A DNA stretch of 64,000 nucleotides, taken from the NCBI RefSeq assembly GCF_025061645.1, contig NZ_JANYMP010000006.1:317919-381918 (forward strand). Direction: 5' to 3'. Position numbers and translations under genes: made by a program. Position 1 is the stretch's first letter. Every line of letters starts with the position of its first letter. This stretch comes from Umezawaea endophytica. Lineage in GTDB: Bacteria; Actinomycetota; Actinomycetes; Mycobacteriales; Pseudonocardiaceae. Under the pieces are notes generated by a model. That model made no database searches. It was not told the DNA's origin and saw nothing but the letters and a program-made list of their open reading frames with translations. This document shows, piece by piece, positions 53,879-64,000 of this stretch.

Positions 53879-54433
53879 ATGGCCGATGCCGCGGTGCGCC
53901 CCGCACAGTTCGACGACGTCGCGGTGATCACCCGCATCCACTTCGACACCTGGCGCACGGCGTACGACGGCCTGCTGCCGCCGGAGGTGTTCGAGGCGTT
54001 CGACTTCACCGAGGCCGAACGGGCGTGGGCGGACGCCGTCGAGCACGCGCACGTGTTCCTCGCGACCGAGGGCGAGTGGACCGTCGGGTTCGTCGTCGCG
54101 GGATCCGCCCCGGACCAGGAGGTCCAGAACGCCGACGGCTCGCTGCCCGCGGACGCGGAGACGACCGCGCTGGTCAGCACCCTGCTCGTGGAGCCGCGCT
54201 GGGGTCGGCGCGGGCACGGCGGACGGCTCGTCGCCACGGCCGCGCACGCGTTGCGCGAGCAGGGCGCGACCCGTGCGGTGGCGTGGATCCCGGAGGCCGA
54301 CGCGGCCTCGAAGTCGTTCTACGCGCGCGTCGGCTGGGACCCGGACGGGACCGTGCGAACGCTGGACGCCGCCGGGCGTCCATTGCGCGAAATCCGGGTG
54401 ACCGGGGGTCTGGCCCTACTCCTGCGGCACTGA
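53879..54433 (+). CDS. GNAT family N-acetyltransferase
   Basis: 184-residue acetyltransferase with the acetyl-CoA loop in LLVEPRWGRRGHGGRLVATA (about residues 101-120) and the C-terminal SFYARVGWDPDG strand. The N-terminal DVAVITRIHFDTWRTAY is typical of a large GNAT subgroup that acetylates small molecules or protein termini; the substrate is unknown. ATG at 53879 has TAGATT six bases upstream, suggesting a leaderless transcript. Confidence 0.88.
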   Translation: MADAAVRPAQFDDVAVITRIHFDTWRTAYDGLLPPEVFEAFDFTEAERAWADAVEHAHVFLATEGEWTVGFVVAGSAPDQEVQNADGSLPADAETTALVSTLLVEPRWGRRGHGGRLVATAAHALREQGATRAVAWIPEADAASKSFYARVGWDPDGTVRTLDAAGRPLREIRVTGGLALLLRH

Positions 54434-54454
54434 ACTGTTGCTAGCCTCGACCGG

Positions 54455-54955
54455 GTGGTCCTCGCCTGGTTGTCCCTCACGTTCGGTGTAGCACTGGGAT
54501 CCGCGATCCTCCCGGTGATCAGCATCGAGCTGTTCGTGATCGGCCTGGTGACCCAGCAACCCCACATCTCGTGCTGGTGGATCGGGCTCGCGGTGGCGGT
54601 CGGCCAGGTGCTCGGCAAGCTGGTGTACTTCTTCGCCGCGCGCGGCTCGCTGCACCTGCCCGCCTTCTTGCGGCGCAAGGAGAAGATCGGGAAACCGCCC
54701 TCGGAGTTCAAGCTGAGGTGGAGGGCGCGGCTGGAGACCGTCCGCGTCCGCTGCCACCGGCACCCGCACTGGATGTTCGGCACGCACGCGGTCAGCTCGG
54801 TGGTCGGCTTGCCGCCGTTCATGTTCACCACGGTGCTCGCAGGCCTGGCGGGCATGTCGACGGCGTTGTTCGTGGCGACCGGGGCGGCGGGTCGCTTCGC
54901 CCGGTTCACCGTCCTGGCCGCGTCCCCCGCGGTGATGGCGGGCTGGCTGCACTGA
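54455..54955 (+). CDS. Small membrane protein, four to five helices
   Basis: 166-residue membrane protein with helices at about residues 3-33, 43-62, 105-125 and 130-165 separated by a basic cytoplasmic loop (HLPAFLRRKEKIGKPPSEFK). The general shape resembles VTT/DedA-like small proteins, but the diagnostic motif is not clear, so no function is given. GTG at 54455 follows the GNAT stop by 21 bp, yet TAGCCT seven bases upstream suggests its own leaderless promoter. Confidence 0.7.
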   Translation: MVLAWLSLTFGVALGSAILPVISIELFVIGLVTQQPHISCWWIGLAVAVGQVLGKLVYFFAARGSLHLPAFLRRKEKIGKPPSEFKLRWRARLETVRVRCHRHPHWMFGTHAVSSVVGLPPFMFTTVLAGLAGMSTALFVATGAAGRFARFTVLAASPAVMAGWLH

Positions 54956-55058
54956 CCTCGGACCCACGGCCAACAAGGTCCCAGAGGTACTCCCTTGGGG
55001 CGGAATCCCTTGCCTGGCAGCCTGTTCCACCCCTCCGAGGGCACTACCGTCGAGCGTC

Positions 55059-55952
55059 ATGGAGACGGAAGACAAGCCGCCCGCGCGCGTCACCACCGCG
55101 CAGAGCCGGGAGCTCGGCCAGGAACTGCGCCAAGCGCGCAAGCGCGGTGGCTTGCGCGGCGCCGCGTTCTGCGACGAGCTGGAGTGGTCGACGGCGAAGC
55201 TGAGCAAGCTGGAGAAGGGCTGGCGCGGCACCAGCGACTGGGAGATCGGCACGTTCCTCGGCAAGAGCGGCGCGGACAAGGCGACCCGCGAGCGCGTCAT
55301 GCGGCTCGCGCAGGAGCCGGACATCGGCTACTTCGTCCGGCGGCACACCGGCATCACCTCGGACGGCCTGCTGTGCATGGTGATGCACCAGCGGTCGGCG
55401 CTGACGCTCACCAGCTACGACACCATGGTGATCCCCGGCCTGCTCCAGTCCGTGGGGTACGCGCGGGCGCTGCTGGAGACGACGGGCGCGCACGACTTCG
55501 TCGACGACGTGATGAGCGAGCGGCTGGACCGCCAGGAGCACCTGAGGTCGCAGGAGGGTGCCCGGTCCACGTTCTACCTCCACGAGGCGGCCCTGCGGCT
55601 CGTCGTGGGCGGTTCGCGGACCATGCACGACCAGATGATGCGGCTGGCGTTCATGTGCAAGTGGCCGCACGTGACCCTGCGCGTCGTCCCGTTCACCGCG
55701 CCTGGCCACCCGGCGCTGCGCTACCCGTCGGCGCTGATGACGTTCACCCGCCACGCGAAACCGGTGGCGTACGCGGAATCCGACCTCACGACGGTGTTCC
55801 TGGAGGAGGAGGGAGCCCTCGCGTTCTACCGGGACAAGCACGCCGTGCTGGACGGGCTCGCGCTGAGCGAGGAGGAGTCCCACGACGTCTTCACGCACTG
55901 GGCGAACGTGTACGACGACGAGGAGGGCCGCGGGCGCGCGACCTCGGGCTGA
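55059..55952 (+). CDS. XRE helix-turn-helix protein with DUF5753 domain
   Basis: 297-residue regulator of the large actinobacterial Scr1/DUF5753 family: N-terminal XRE domain (about residues 15-75; FCDELEWSTAKLSKLEKGWR) and a C-terminal DUF5753 domain (about 100-280; SALTLTSYDTMVIPGLLQSV, RLDRQEHLR). Such genes normally precede a small DUF397 gene, and the pair is linked to developmental control; no DUF397 gene follows here. TACCGT lies eight bases before the ATG. Confidence 0.88.
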   Translation: METEDKPPARVTTAQSRELGQELRQARKRGGLRGAAFCDELEWSTAKLSKLEKGWRGTSDWEIGTFLGKSGADKATRERVMRLAQEPDIGYFVRRHTGITSDGLLCMVMHQRSALTLTSYDTMVIPGLLQSVGYARALLETTGAHDFVDDVMSERLDRQEHLRSQEGARSTFYLHEAALRLVVGGSRTMHDQMMRLAFMCKWPHVTLRVVPFTAPGHPALRYPSALMTFTRHAKPVAYAESDLTTVFLEEEGALAFYRDKHAVLDGLALSEEESHDVFTHWANVYDDEEGRGRATSG

Positions 55953-55959
55953 GGGGGTG

Positions 55960-56037
55960 TCAGGTCAGCACGATCGACGCCCCGAAAGCCGCAGCGATGA
56001 CCAGGAACGCGACCAGCAGCCGCACGCGGGTACCCAC
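55960..56037 (-). CDS. Putative 25-residue single-helix membrane peptide
   Basis: A short frame starting GTG at 56037, with GGAGGGG seven bases upstream, encodes VGTRVRLLVAFLVIAAAFGA followed by SIVLT: two arginines, then a continuous hydrophobic helix. An in-frame ATG at 56052 would add five residues. TTGGAT and TATCGT upstream (about 56069-56098) could be a promoter. The ribosome site and the clean membrane profile are the only evidence; no family is known. Confidence 0.4.
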   Translation of the reverse strand: MGTRVRLLVAFLVIAAAFGASIVLT

Positions 56038-56052
56038 GGTGTGCCCCTCCAT

Positions 56053-56365
56053 CGAAAGCCAACACCGTTACGATACGAACTGTCGACCGGACAATCCAAG
56101 TCGCAAACGAGTGAAGGCCGGATGAACAAGAATTCACCTGGCTTTTCACCGCGCGATCTTTCGGAATTCCACACGCAGCGTGATTGCCCGATATCGGTGC
56201 GGAACCTGACCGGTCCTCTTCCGCCAGGTCAGGAGCACGACGTGACGACTCGCCCCCGTTGCGTGACCGGCTGGTGGGGGCGTGGGGACCACTGGTCCAC
56301 ACCGACTCCGGCGAGCACCGGAAAGGCCGGTGGCGGAATTCGACTTGAGACGGAACTAAATCCGA
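56053..56365. other. Intergenic region
   Basis: About 310 bases, somewhat AT-richer than the surroundings, between the tiny peptide gene and the TPR-protein 3' end. A possible promoter for the peptide lies at its left side. No gene or strong structure was recognised. Confidence 0.4.
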
Positions 56366-56803
56366 TCAGCCGTACAGCGTGATCGCCTTGCGCATCGTTT
56401 CGCGGGCCCGGCCGCGATCTCCCGCGAGGTCGTAGGCCTGCGCGAGCCGGAACCACGAGCGCCAGTCGTCCGGCTCGGCCTCCGCCTCCACGCGGCGGTC
56501 CTCGAACCACGCGTCGGCCGCGTCGCGGTCGACGCGGCCGGACGGCCTGCGGGGCAGTGAACTCGTGTCCGGCAGCCCGCCTTCGTCGGCGAGCTGCCGG
56601 GCCATCTTCTCCGTCTTCAGGCCGAACCGCAGGTTCGTCCAGGCGATCCACGCGCCGATCAGCGGCAGGATCAGCACACCGATGCCGAGCCCGACGCCCA
56701 CCGGGTCACCGGTGCCGATCAGCAACACGCCCTTGCCGCCCAGCATGGCGAAGTAGACCGCCAGCACGGCGGTCAGCAGCAGGGCGACGGTGCGGGTCTT
56801 CAT
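56366..56803 (-). CDS. Membrane-anchored TPR-like protein
   Basis: 145-residue protein with two membrane helices (about residues 5-28 and 34-56), a charged linker and a C-terminal tetratricopeptide-like helix pair (SWFRLAQAYDLAGDRGRARETMRKAITLYG, split as SWFRLAQAYDLAGDRG and RARETMRKAITLYG). It follows dapB by 24 bp on the same strand, as does the membrane protein Rv2772c in M. tuberculosis. Function unknown; probably a protein-interaction scaffold. Confidence 0.78.
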   Translation of the reverse strand: MKTRTVALLLTAVLAVYFAMLGGKGVLLIGTGDPVGVGLGIGVLILPLIGAWIAWTNLRFGLKTEKMARQLADEGGLPDTSSLPRRPSGRVDRDAADAWFEDRRVEAEAEPDDWRSWFRLAQAYDLAGDRGRARETMRKAITLYG

Positions 56804-56827
56804 CGCGACGAGGTCCTCACGAGCCGG

Positions 56828-58982
<2,155 letters not shown>

Positions 58983-58986
<4 letters not shown>

Positions 58987-61223
58987 TGCGCCGCGGACTC
59001 CGCGGGCACGGGGGCGTCGGCGCCGTCGGCCGGAGCGGCCTCGGGAGCAGCGGTCTCCTCGGAGACCACGATGAGGCTGATCTTGCCGCGCTGGTCGATG
59101 TCGGCGATCTCCACGCGGAGCTTGTCGCCAACCTTGACGACGTCCTCCACCTTGCCGATGCGCTTGCCGCCACCGAGCTTGGAGATGTGGACCAGACCGT
59201 CACGACCCGGCAGCAGGGAGACGAACGCGCCGAACGCCGCGGTCTTCACCACGGTGCCCAGGAAGCGCTCGCCGACCTTCGGGAGCTGAGGGTTGGCGAT
59301 CGCGTTGATCATGTCGATCGCCGCTTCGGCCGAGGGGCCGTCCGCCGCGCCGACGTAGATCGTGCCGTCGTCCTCGATCGAGATGTCGGCACCGGTCTGC
59401 TCGGTGATCGAGTTGATCATCTTGCCCTTCGGGCCGATGACCTCGCCGATCTTGTCCGTCGGGATCTTGACCGACGTCACGCGCGGCGAGAACGGGCTCA
59501 TCTCGTCCGGGGCGTCGATGGCCTCGGCCATGACCTCCAGGATGGTGAGCCGCGCGTCGCGCGCCTGGCCGAGCGCCTTGCGCAGCACCTCGGACGGGAT
59601 GCCGTCCAGCTTGGTGTCGAGCTGGAGCGCCGTCACGAACTCCTTGGTGCCCGCGACCTTGAAGTCCATGTCGCCGAACGCGTCCTCGGCGCCGAGGATG
59701 TCGGTGATGGCGACGTAGCGCGTCTCACCGTCGACCTCGTCGGAGACGAGACCCATCGCGATGCCGGAGACCGGCGCCTTGAGGGGCACACCGGCGTTCA
59801 GCAGCGACATGGTCGACGCGCAGACCGAGCCCATCGAGGTGGAGCCGTTGGAGCTCAGCGCCTCGGAGACCTGGCGGATCGCGTAGGGGAACTCGTCGCG
59901 CTTCGGCAGCACCGGCATCAACGCCCGCTCGGCGAGCGCGCCGTGGCCGATCTCGCGGCGCTTCGGCGAACCGACCCGGCCGGTCTCACCGGTCGAGTAG
60001 GGCGGGAAGTTGTAGTGGTGCAGGTAGCGCTTGTGCGTCTCCGGCGTGAGGGAGTCGATCTGCTGCTCCATGCGGAGCATGTTCAGCGTGGTGACACCCA
60101 GGATCTGGGTCTCGCCGCGCTCGAACAGCGCGGAGCCGTGCGCCCTGGGGATCAGCGCGACCTCGGCACCCAGCGAGCGGATGTCGGTCAGGCCGCGGCC
60201 GTCGATGCGCACGTTGTCGCGCAGGATGCGCTGGCGGACCAGCTTCTTGTTCAGCGAGCGGAACGCCGCGCCGATCTCCTTCTCGCGACCCTCGAACGCG
60301 GTGGCGAGCTTCTCCAGCGTGGCGGCCTTGACCTCGTCGATGCGCGACTCGCGGTCGGCCTTGCCCGACACGGTCAGCGCGGCGGCGAGGTCGCTGGAAG
60401 CGGCCTCCTCGACGGCGGTGAACGCGTCCGGCTGGTACGCCGGGTACGTCGGGAACACGCCGGTCTCCTTCGCCGCGACGCGGGCCAACTCGGCCTGCGC
60501 CTCGACGAGGACCTTGATGAACGGCTTCGCGGCTTCGAGACCCGCGGCCACGACCTCCTCGGTGGGGGCGGTCGCGCCCTCGCCGATCAGGTCGATCACG
60601 TTGTCGGTGGCCTCGGCCTCGACCATCATGATCGCGACGTCGTCACCGACGACGCGGCCCGCGACGACCATGTCGAACACGGCCTTCTCGAGCTGCTCGT
60701 AGGTCGGGAACGCGACCCACTGGCCCTCGATGAGGGCGACGCGGACGCCACCGATCGGGCCGGAGAACGGCAGGCCCGCGAGCTGCGTCGACGCGGACGC
60801 GGCGTTGATCGCCACGACGTCGTACAGGTCCTGCGGGTTCAGGCTCATCACCGTGATGACGACCTGGATCTCGTTGCGGAGACCGTCCACGAAGGACGGA
60901 CGCAGCGGCCGGTCGATCAGGCGGCAGGTCAGGATCGCGTCGGTCGACGGGCGACCTTCGCGGCGGAAGAACGAGCCGGGGATGCGGCCCGCGGCGTACA
61001 TGCGCTCCTCGACGTCCACCGTGAGGGGGAAGAAGTCGAAGTGCTCCTTGGGGTGCTTCGACGCCGTCGTGGCCGACATGAGCATCGTCTCGTCGTCCAG
61101 GTAGGCGACGACGCTGCCCGCGGCCTGCCGCGCGAAGCGGCCGGTCTCGAAGCGGATGGTGCGGGTGCCGAACTTGCCGTTGTCGATCACGGCCGCGGTC
61201 TCGTGGACCTCTACTTCAGTCAT
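58983..61223 (-). CDS. pnp: Polyribonucleotide nucleotidyltransferase (PNPase/GpsI)
   Basis: 746-residue phosphorolytic 3'-5' exoribonuclease. Two RNase PH domains (about residues 15-240 and 340-560) are joined by a helical domain; [18 protein letters not shown] and the Asp-rich [12 protein letters not shown] site are visible. A KH domain ([20 protein letters not shown], shown to 20 residues) and an S1 domain ([20 protein letters not shown]) close the protein before an Ala/Pro-rich tail. AGGAG lies before the ATG at 61223. The gene follows rpsO, as is general in bacteria. Confidence 0.97.
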
Positions 61224-61525
61224 GCAGTGAACTCCTCGTTCGTCTTTTGGCCGCAGCGCGCTCGGGCGCGGGATCGCGGTTCGGACGAGGCCGGTCTTCG
61301 ATCGAAGTCCCCTGGCGTTACGCGAGCGCCCCTTGGCGCTCAGCCCGTCCAGGGAACCACTACCGAGGACCGGCGAACTGGTCGTCCCGTTTCGCGGCGT
61401 GCTGGCCCTGTTGGTTCCTCTTTGGATCTACCCGGTCCTGGTTCCTACCCTGTGGGTTCTACACCGGAACCGGGTTGTACGCCGAGGGGGAGTGACCGAA
61501 GCCGGTCACTCCCCCTCGGTACGTG
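61224..61525. other. pnp leader and rpsO terminator region
   Basis: 302 bases between rpsO and pnp. It contains the rpsO terminator at 61482-61519 and, toward pnp, several GGAACC/GGTTCC inverted segments (for example about 61353, 61415, 61440 and 61467) that may fold in the pnp leader, which is a known site of pnp autoregulation in other bacteria. No gene was found. Confidence 0.5.
61482..61519 (-). terminator. rpsO terminator
   Basis: Perfect 17-bp inverted repeat CCGAGGGGGAGTGACCG/CGGTCACTCCCCCTCGG with a 4-base loop, seven bases after the rpsO stop. It separates rpsO from pnp. Confidence 0.85.
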
Positions 61526-61795
61526 TCAACGACGCAGACCGAGACGCCCGATGAGCGAGCGGTAGCGGTTGATGTCCACCTTCGCGAGGTAGTTGAGCAG
61601 CCTGCGGCGACGGCCGACCAGCAGCAGCAGCCCGCGACGCGAGTGGTGGTCGTGCTTGTGGGTCCTGAGGTGCCCGGTCAGGTCGCTGATGCGCTTGCTC
61701 AGCAGCGCGATCTGGGCCTCGGCGGAGCCGGTGTCCGTGTCGTGGACGCCGTACTCGGTCAGGATGGTCTTCTTCTGGTCAGTGGTCAGTGCCAC
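61526..61795 (-). CDS. rpsO: 30S ribosomal protein S15
   Basis: 89-residue ribosomal protein binding 16S rRNA at the three-way junction of helices 20-22. The whole protein matches the family, including [40 protein letters not shown] and LLNYLAKVD. The start is GTG at 61795 with AAGGAG nine bases upstream. Neighbouring pnp is downstream and ribF upstream, the conserved bacterial order, with a helix-turn-helix gene inserted. Confidence 0.97.
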   Translation of the reverse strand: MALTTDQKKTILTEYGVHDTDTGSAEAQIALLSKRISDLTGHLRTHKHDHHSRRGLLLLVGRRRRLLNYLAKVDINRYRSLIGRLGLRR

Positions 61796-62010
61796 TAGGT
61801 GGTTCTCCTTGTGCGTGTTCGGTTCCGTGCGGCCCCACCAGAGACCCGGATGGGGTTAGTCGGTACTGGCCGCCACGGAACGCAGCCAGACCCAACTGTC
61901 GAGGTTACCAGGCGTGCACCCGACCGGAGCGCCCGGCGTGCTCGACCGCACTTCGCGACTCACAGCACGCCGTCAGTGTGGACCAACGGGTGATGACAAG
62001 TCCACCCGAT

Positions 62011-62490
62011 TCAGCGACCCTTGCCCGCCCGGCGGAGCAGCTCGGCCAACGCGGGGAAGTCCTCACCGAGCACGTCGGCGGCCTGCGATAGCTCACGCCG
62101 GTCCGCGATCCGGCGGAGGCCCGCGAGCACCAGGGCCTCGTTGTCCGCGCCGTTGACCGGCAGCGAGTCGCGGCTCACCGTCGGCTTCGACACCCGCACG
62201 TCCTCCAGGGCGCGCTGGAGCGCCTCGGGGGCACCGGTGGCCACGTCCGGCGTGAGCACCTTGCGCTCCAGCATGATCATCCGAGCCAGCACCGACGGGT
62301 TGCCGATCTTCGCGCGGCGACCGGACATGACCTGGCTGAGCATCGGCGCGCTGATCCCCAGCACCTCGGCGAGCTGCGCCTGCGACACGCGGAAGGCGAC
62401 CACCAGTCGGCGCACCCGGTCGCCGAGGGGCTCCCCGTACCACTCGCGCTGCAACGCGATGTTGCGCTGGACGATCTTGTGGTCCTCCAC
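62011..62490 (-). CDS. XRE-type helix-turn-helix DNA-binding protein
   Basis: 159-residue regulator with a central helix-turn-helix (VSQAQLAEVLGISAPMLSQV, about residues 35-54) and the recognisable following block MSGRRAKIGNPSVLARM. The remainder is helical and ends with AADVLGEDFPALAELLRRAG. No ligand domain or partner is evident. Start GTG at 62490 follows GGGAGAGG; the frame is open 24 codons further, without a ribosome site. It lies 80 bp after ribF and 215 bp before rpsO. Confidence 0.8.
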   Translation of the reverse strand: MEDHKIVQRNIALQREWYGEPLGDRVRRLVVAFRVSQAQLAEVLGISAPMLSQVMSGRRAKIGNPSVLARMIMLERKVLTPDVATGAPEALQRALEDVRVSKPTVSRDSLPVNGADNEALVLAGLRRIADRRELSQAADVLGEDFPALAELLRRAGKGR

Positions 62491-62570
62491 CTGCCGCGCC
62501 TCTCCCTGTCCTTCTGCTACACGTTCCCTGGAGGCATCTTGCCAGGCCGAGACGAGACGCAAGGTCGCTT

Positions 62571-63518
62571 TCAGCCTTGTTCCAGCAGCGCTCGGACCTT
62601 GTCGACGTCCCGGTGCATCTCGACGACGAGCGCCTCACCGCTGTCGAACTTGAGCTGCCCGCGAACCCTGGTGACGAAGTCGAGCGCCACCCGCTGACCG
62701 TAGAAGTCCTCCTGGATGTCGAGCACGAACGCCTCCACCCGGCGTTCGCGCCCGGAGAACGTCGGGTTCGTCCCCACCGACACGGCGGCGGGCAGCCGCC
62801 GACCGTCCGAGTGCACGAACCAGCACGCGTAAACCCCGTCGGCGGGCACCGCGGCGAACCGCGTCATGGACAGGTTCGCGGTCGGGAACCCCAACTCCCG
62901 CCCCCTGCCGTCCCCCCGCACGACGATCCCTTCGAGCCGGTGCGGCCGCCCGAGCGCCGCAGCCGCGGCGGCCACGTCACCCGCGTCGATGCACGCGCGG
63001 ATGTACGTGGAGGAGAACGTCACCGCGTCGTCACCCGACTGCGTGTCTGTCACTAGGTCTGCTCCTTCGGTGACGAAACCGAACCTCTGACCGAGGTGGC
63101 GCAACAGGTCGACGGTCCCCGCCGCCTTCTGCCCGAACGTGAAGTTCTCCCCCACCACGACAGCCGCCACGTGCAGCTTCTCGACGAGGACCTCGTGGAC
63201 GAACTCGTTGGCGGGCATCCGCGACAACTCGACGGTGAAGGGGAGCACGCAGAACACGTCGACACCGAGCTGCTCGACCAACTCCGCCCGACGCCGGAGG
63301 GTGGTCAACTGAGCGGGATGACTACCGGGCCGCACAACCTCGGAGGGATGCGGGTCGAAGGTCATCAGCACACTGGGAACCCCCCGCTGCCGGGCCAGCT
63401 CGACGGCACGCCCGATCAACGCCTGATGCCCCTTGTGCACCCCGTCGAAGACACCGATGGTGACGACACAGCGACCCCAGCCGCCCGGTAGGTGATCCAG
63501 CCCTCGCCAGCGTTGCAC
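62571..63518 (-). CDS. ribF: Bifunctional riboflavin kinase/FAD synthetase
   Basis: 315-residue enzyme making FMN and FAD. The N-terminal nucleotidyltransferase domain shows GVFDGVHKGHQALI (HxGH-type) and MTFDPHPSEVVRPG; the sequence VVVGENFTFGQKAAGT follows; the C-terminal kinase domain has GRGRELGFPTANLSM and GTNPTFSG. The GTG at 63518 has TAGGCT six bases upstream, so the message is probably leaderless. truB, often upstream, is not within the remaining 480 bases. No FMN riboswitch was recognised. Confidence 0.95.
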   Translation of the reverse strand: MQRWRGLDHLPGGWGRCVVTIGVFDGVHKGHQALIGRAVELARQRGVPSVLMTFDPHPSEVVRPGSHPAQLTTLRRRAELVEQLGVDVFCVLPFTVELSRMPANEFVHEVLVEKLHVAAVVVGENFTFGQKAAGTVDLLRHLGQRFGFVTEGADLVTDTQSGDDAVTFSSTYIRACIDAGDVAAAAAALGRPHRLEGIVVRGDGRGRELGFPTANLSMTRFAAVPADGVYACWFVHSDGRRLPAAVSVGTNPTFSGRERRVEAFVLDIQEDFYGQRVALDFVTRVRGQLKFDSGEALVVEMHRDVDKVRALLEQG

Positions 63519-64000
63519 GGGAGGAGCCTACGGCGACGGTGGATCGGGACGTGGCCGGTGGGTCTTTTCGTGCGCTTCCGGGTGGTTGGGTGTTTCGGGG
63601 AGGGGTTTCGGGACGGGGTTTCAGGAGGGGGTTTCGGGACTTGGGGTGGTGCGCAGCGTGCAGGACAGGTATTGCTTGGGGTGGTTCGTCGAGCGCAGGG
63701 CGGTAGCGCTGTAGCTGATCCTGGGGGCGGCCGATTTGACTTGGGGACCCCTCTTTTGCCCCTTTGATCGGGCCAAAAGGGCAGGCTGAAGACCTACCCG
63801 ATCATCAATTTTAAGGGGCAAAACCCCAAGTAAAATCGGCCGCTACGCGAGACGTTCGCATGACACCAGTCAGTCAATCAGCAATCAAAGACAAAGACAC
63901 AGACAAAGGCGTCGGCCCAGAAATCCAAGCCGCATGGCTCATTGCCCATCGCTCTAAAGCCGCTCCCCACCAGCCTGGACGCCACCGCCCAACCGTGGTC
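63519..64000. other. Gene-free right end carrying palindromic element copy C
   Basis: The ribF upstream region. Plus-strand bases 63530-63660 are G/T-rich; element copy C is at 63727-63843; bases 63850-63960 are A/C-rich. No gene, tRNA or promoter other than that of ribF was recognised. Confidence 0.5.
63727..63843 (+). repeat. Palindromic structured element, copy C
   Basis: 117-bp copy in the same orientation as copy A but more diverged. Outer arms GCGGCCGATTTGACTTGGGG and its complement again carry the single G-A mismatch; base pair 2 is C-G where copies A and B have T-A. Middle stem TTTTGCCCCTT/AAGGGGCAAAA. The apical stem is TGATCGGG/CCCGATCA, different at most positions from CGCCGGGC/GCCCGGCG but fully paired. 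The loop keeps AAAAGGGC-GG-TGAAG, and the 3' bulge ends in TTTT. Confidence 0.88.

Noticed and set aside
59187..61565. 792-codon frame opposite pnp
   Set aside because: Antisense shadow with a biased, repetitive composition; pnp on the other strand is unmistakable.

Overview
The window is high-GC chromosomal DNA from an actinobacterium. Gene content and order fit the Pseudonocardiales, perhaps the Saccharothrix/Actinosynnema/Lentzea group (inferred from memory of synteny, not a database search). Two blocks match the gene order known from Mycobacterium tuberculosis: the head of the division/cell-wall cluster (mraZ-rsmH-ftsL-ftsI) and the rpsO-pnp-pepR-dapB ... thyX-dapA-rnj ... ftsK-argA-rimO-pgsA-cinA-clgR-pspA-pspM region. 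No tRNA, rRNA, CRISPR array, prophage, transposase or biosynthetic cluster was recognised.

Layout. 1-3550: dcw cluster on the minus strand, headed by an MraZ-type operator. 3910-9101: MoxR ATPase, DUF58 and transglutaminase operon containing an odd repeat-derived ORF. 9102-14831: repeat-rich DNA with DUF3040, an AbiEi-like gene, a Crp/Fnr regulator and a LexA-boxed dinB. 14836-21545: a split FluG-like amidohydrolase/glutamine-synthetase pair, two methyltransferases and three sigma-type genes, two of them near-identical ShbA/SigD paralogues. 21645-26213: ParA, LysE, Nei, PyrD and a uracil permease. 26985-32667: envelope-stress genes pspM-pspA-clgR, then cinA, pgsA, rimO and argA. 32722-42359: MerR regulator, secreted phospholipase A2, FtsK, PlsC-type acyltransferase, RND transporter with divergent MarR, and a membrane protein behind a double palindromic operator. 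42658-48715: rnj-dapA, a receptor Ser/Thr kinase, and ACT-thyX. 48913-56803: RHH protein with DUF4097, AlkX-type glycosylase, two-component system, GNAT, membrane protein and XRE-DUF5753. 56828-63518: dapB-pepR-pnp chain, rpsO, a helix-turn-helix gene and ribF.

How the genes cooperate. Lysine/diaminopimelate supply (dapA, dapB), peptidoglycan and septum assembly (ftsI, ftsL, ftsK, mraZ), RNA turnover (rnj, pnp) and envelope stress (pspA, pspM, clgR) are side by side, commonly joined by 4-bp ATGA or GTGA overlaps. Many single genes have a TANNNT-like box 6-7 nt before the start codon, which suggests leaderless transcription.

The most unusual signal is a 117-119 bp palindromic element present three times (13116-13234, 26705-26822, 63727-63843) in long intergenic gaps. 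Its three stacked stems differ in sequence between copies, but the differences are compensatory, and one G-A mismatch is kept in all copies and gives the element a direction. This is the best candidate for an undescribed structured RNA or mobile palindromic element. Other points of interest are tandem ShbA-like sigma loci sharing a leader motif, a repeat-expanded coupled ORF between DUF58 and the transglutaminase, tandem TGACGTCA palindromes before an RHH gene, and a perfect 24-bp inverted repeat at 50666-50722.
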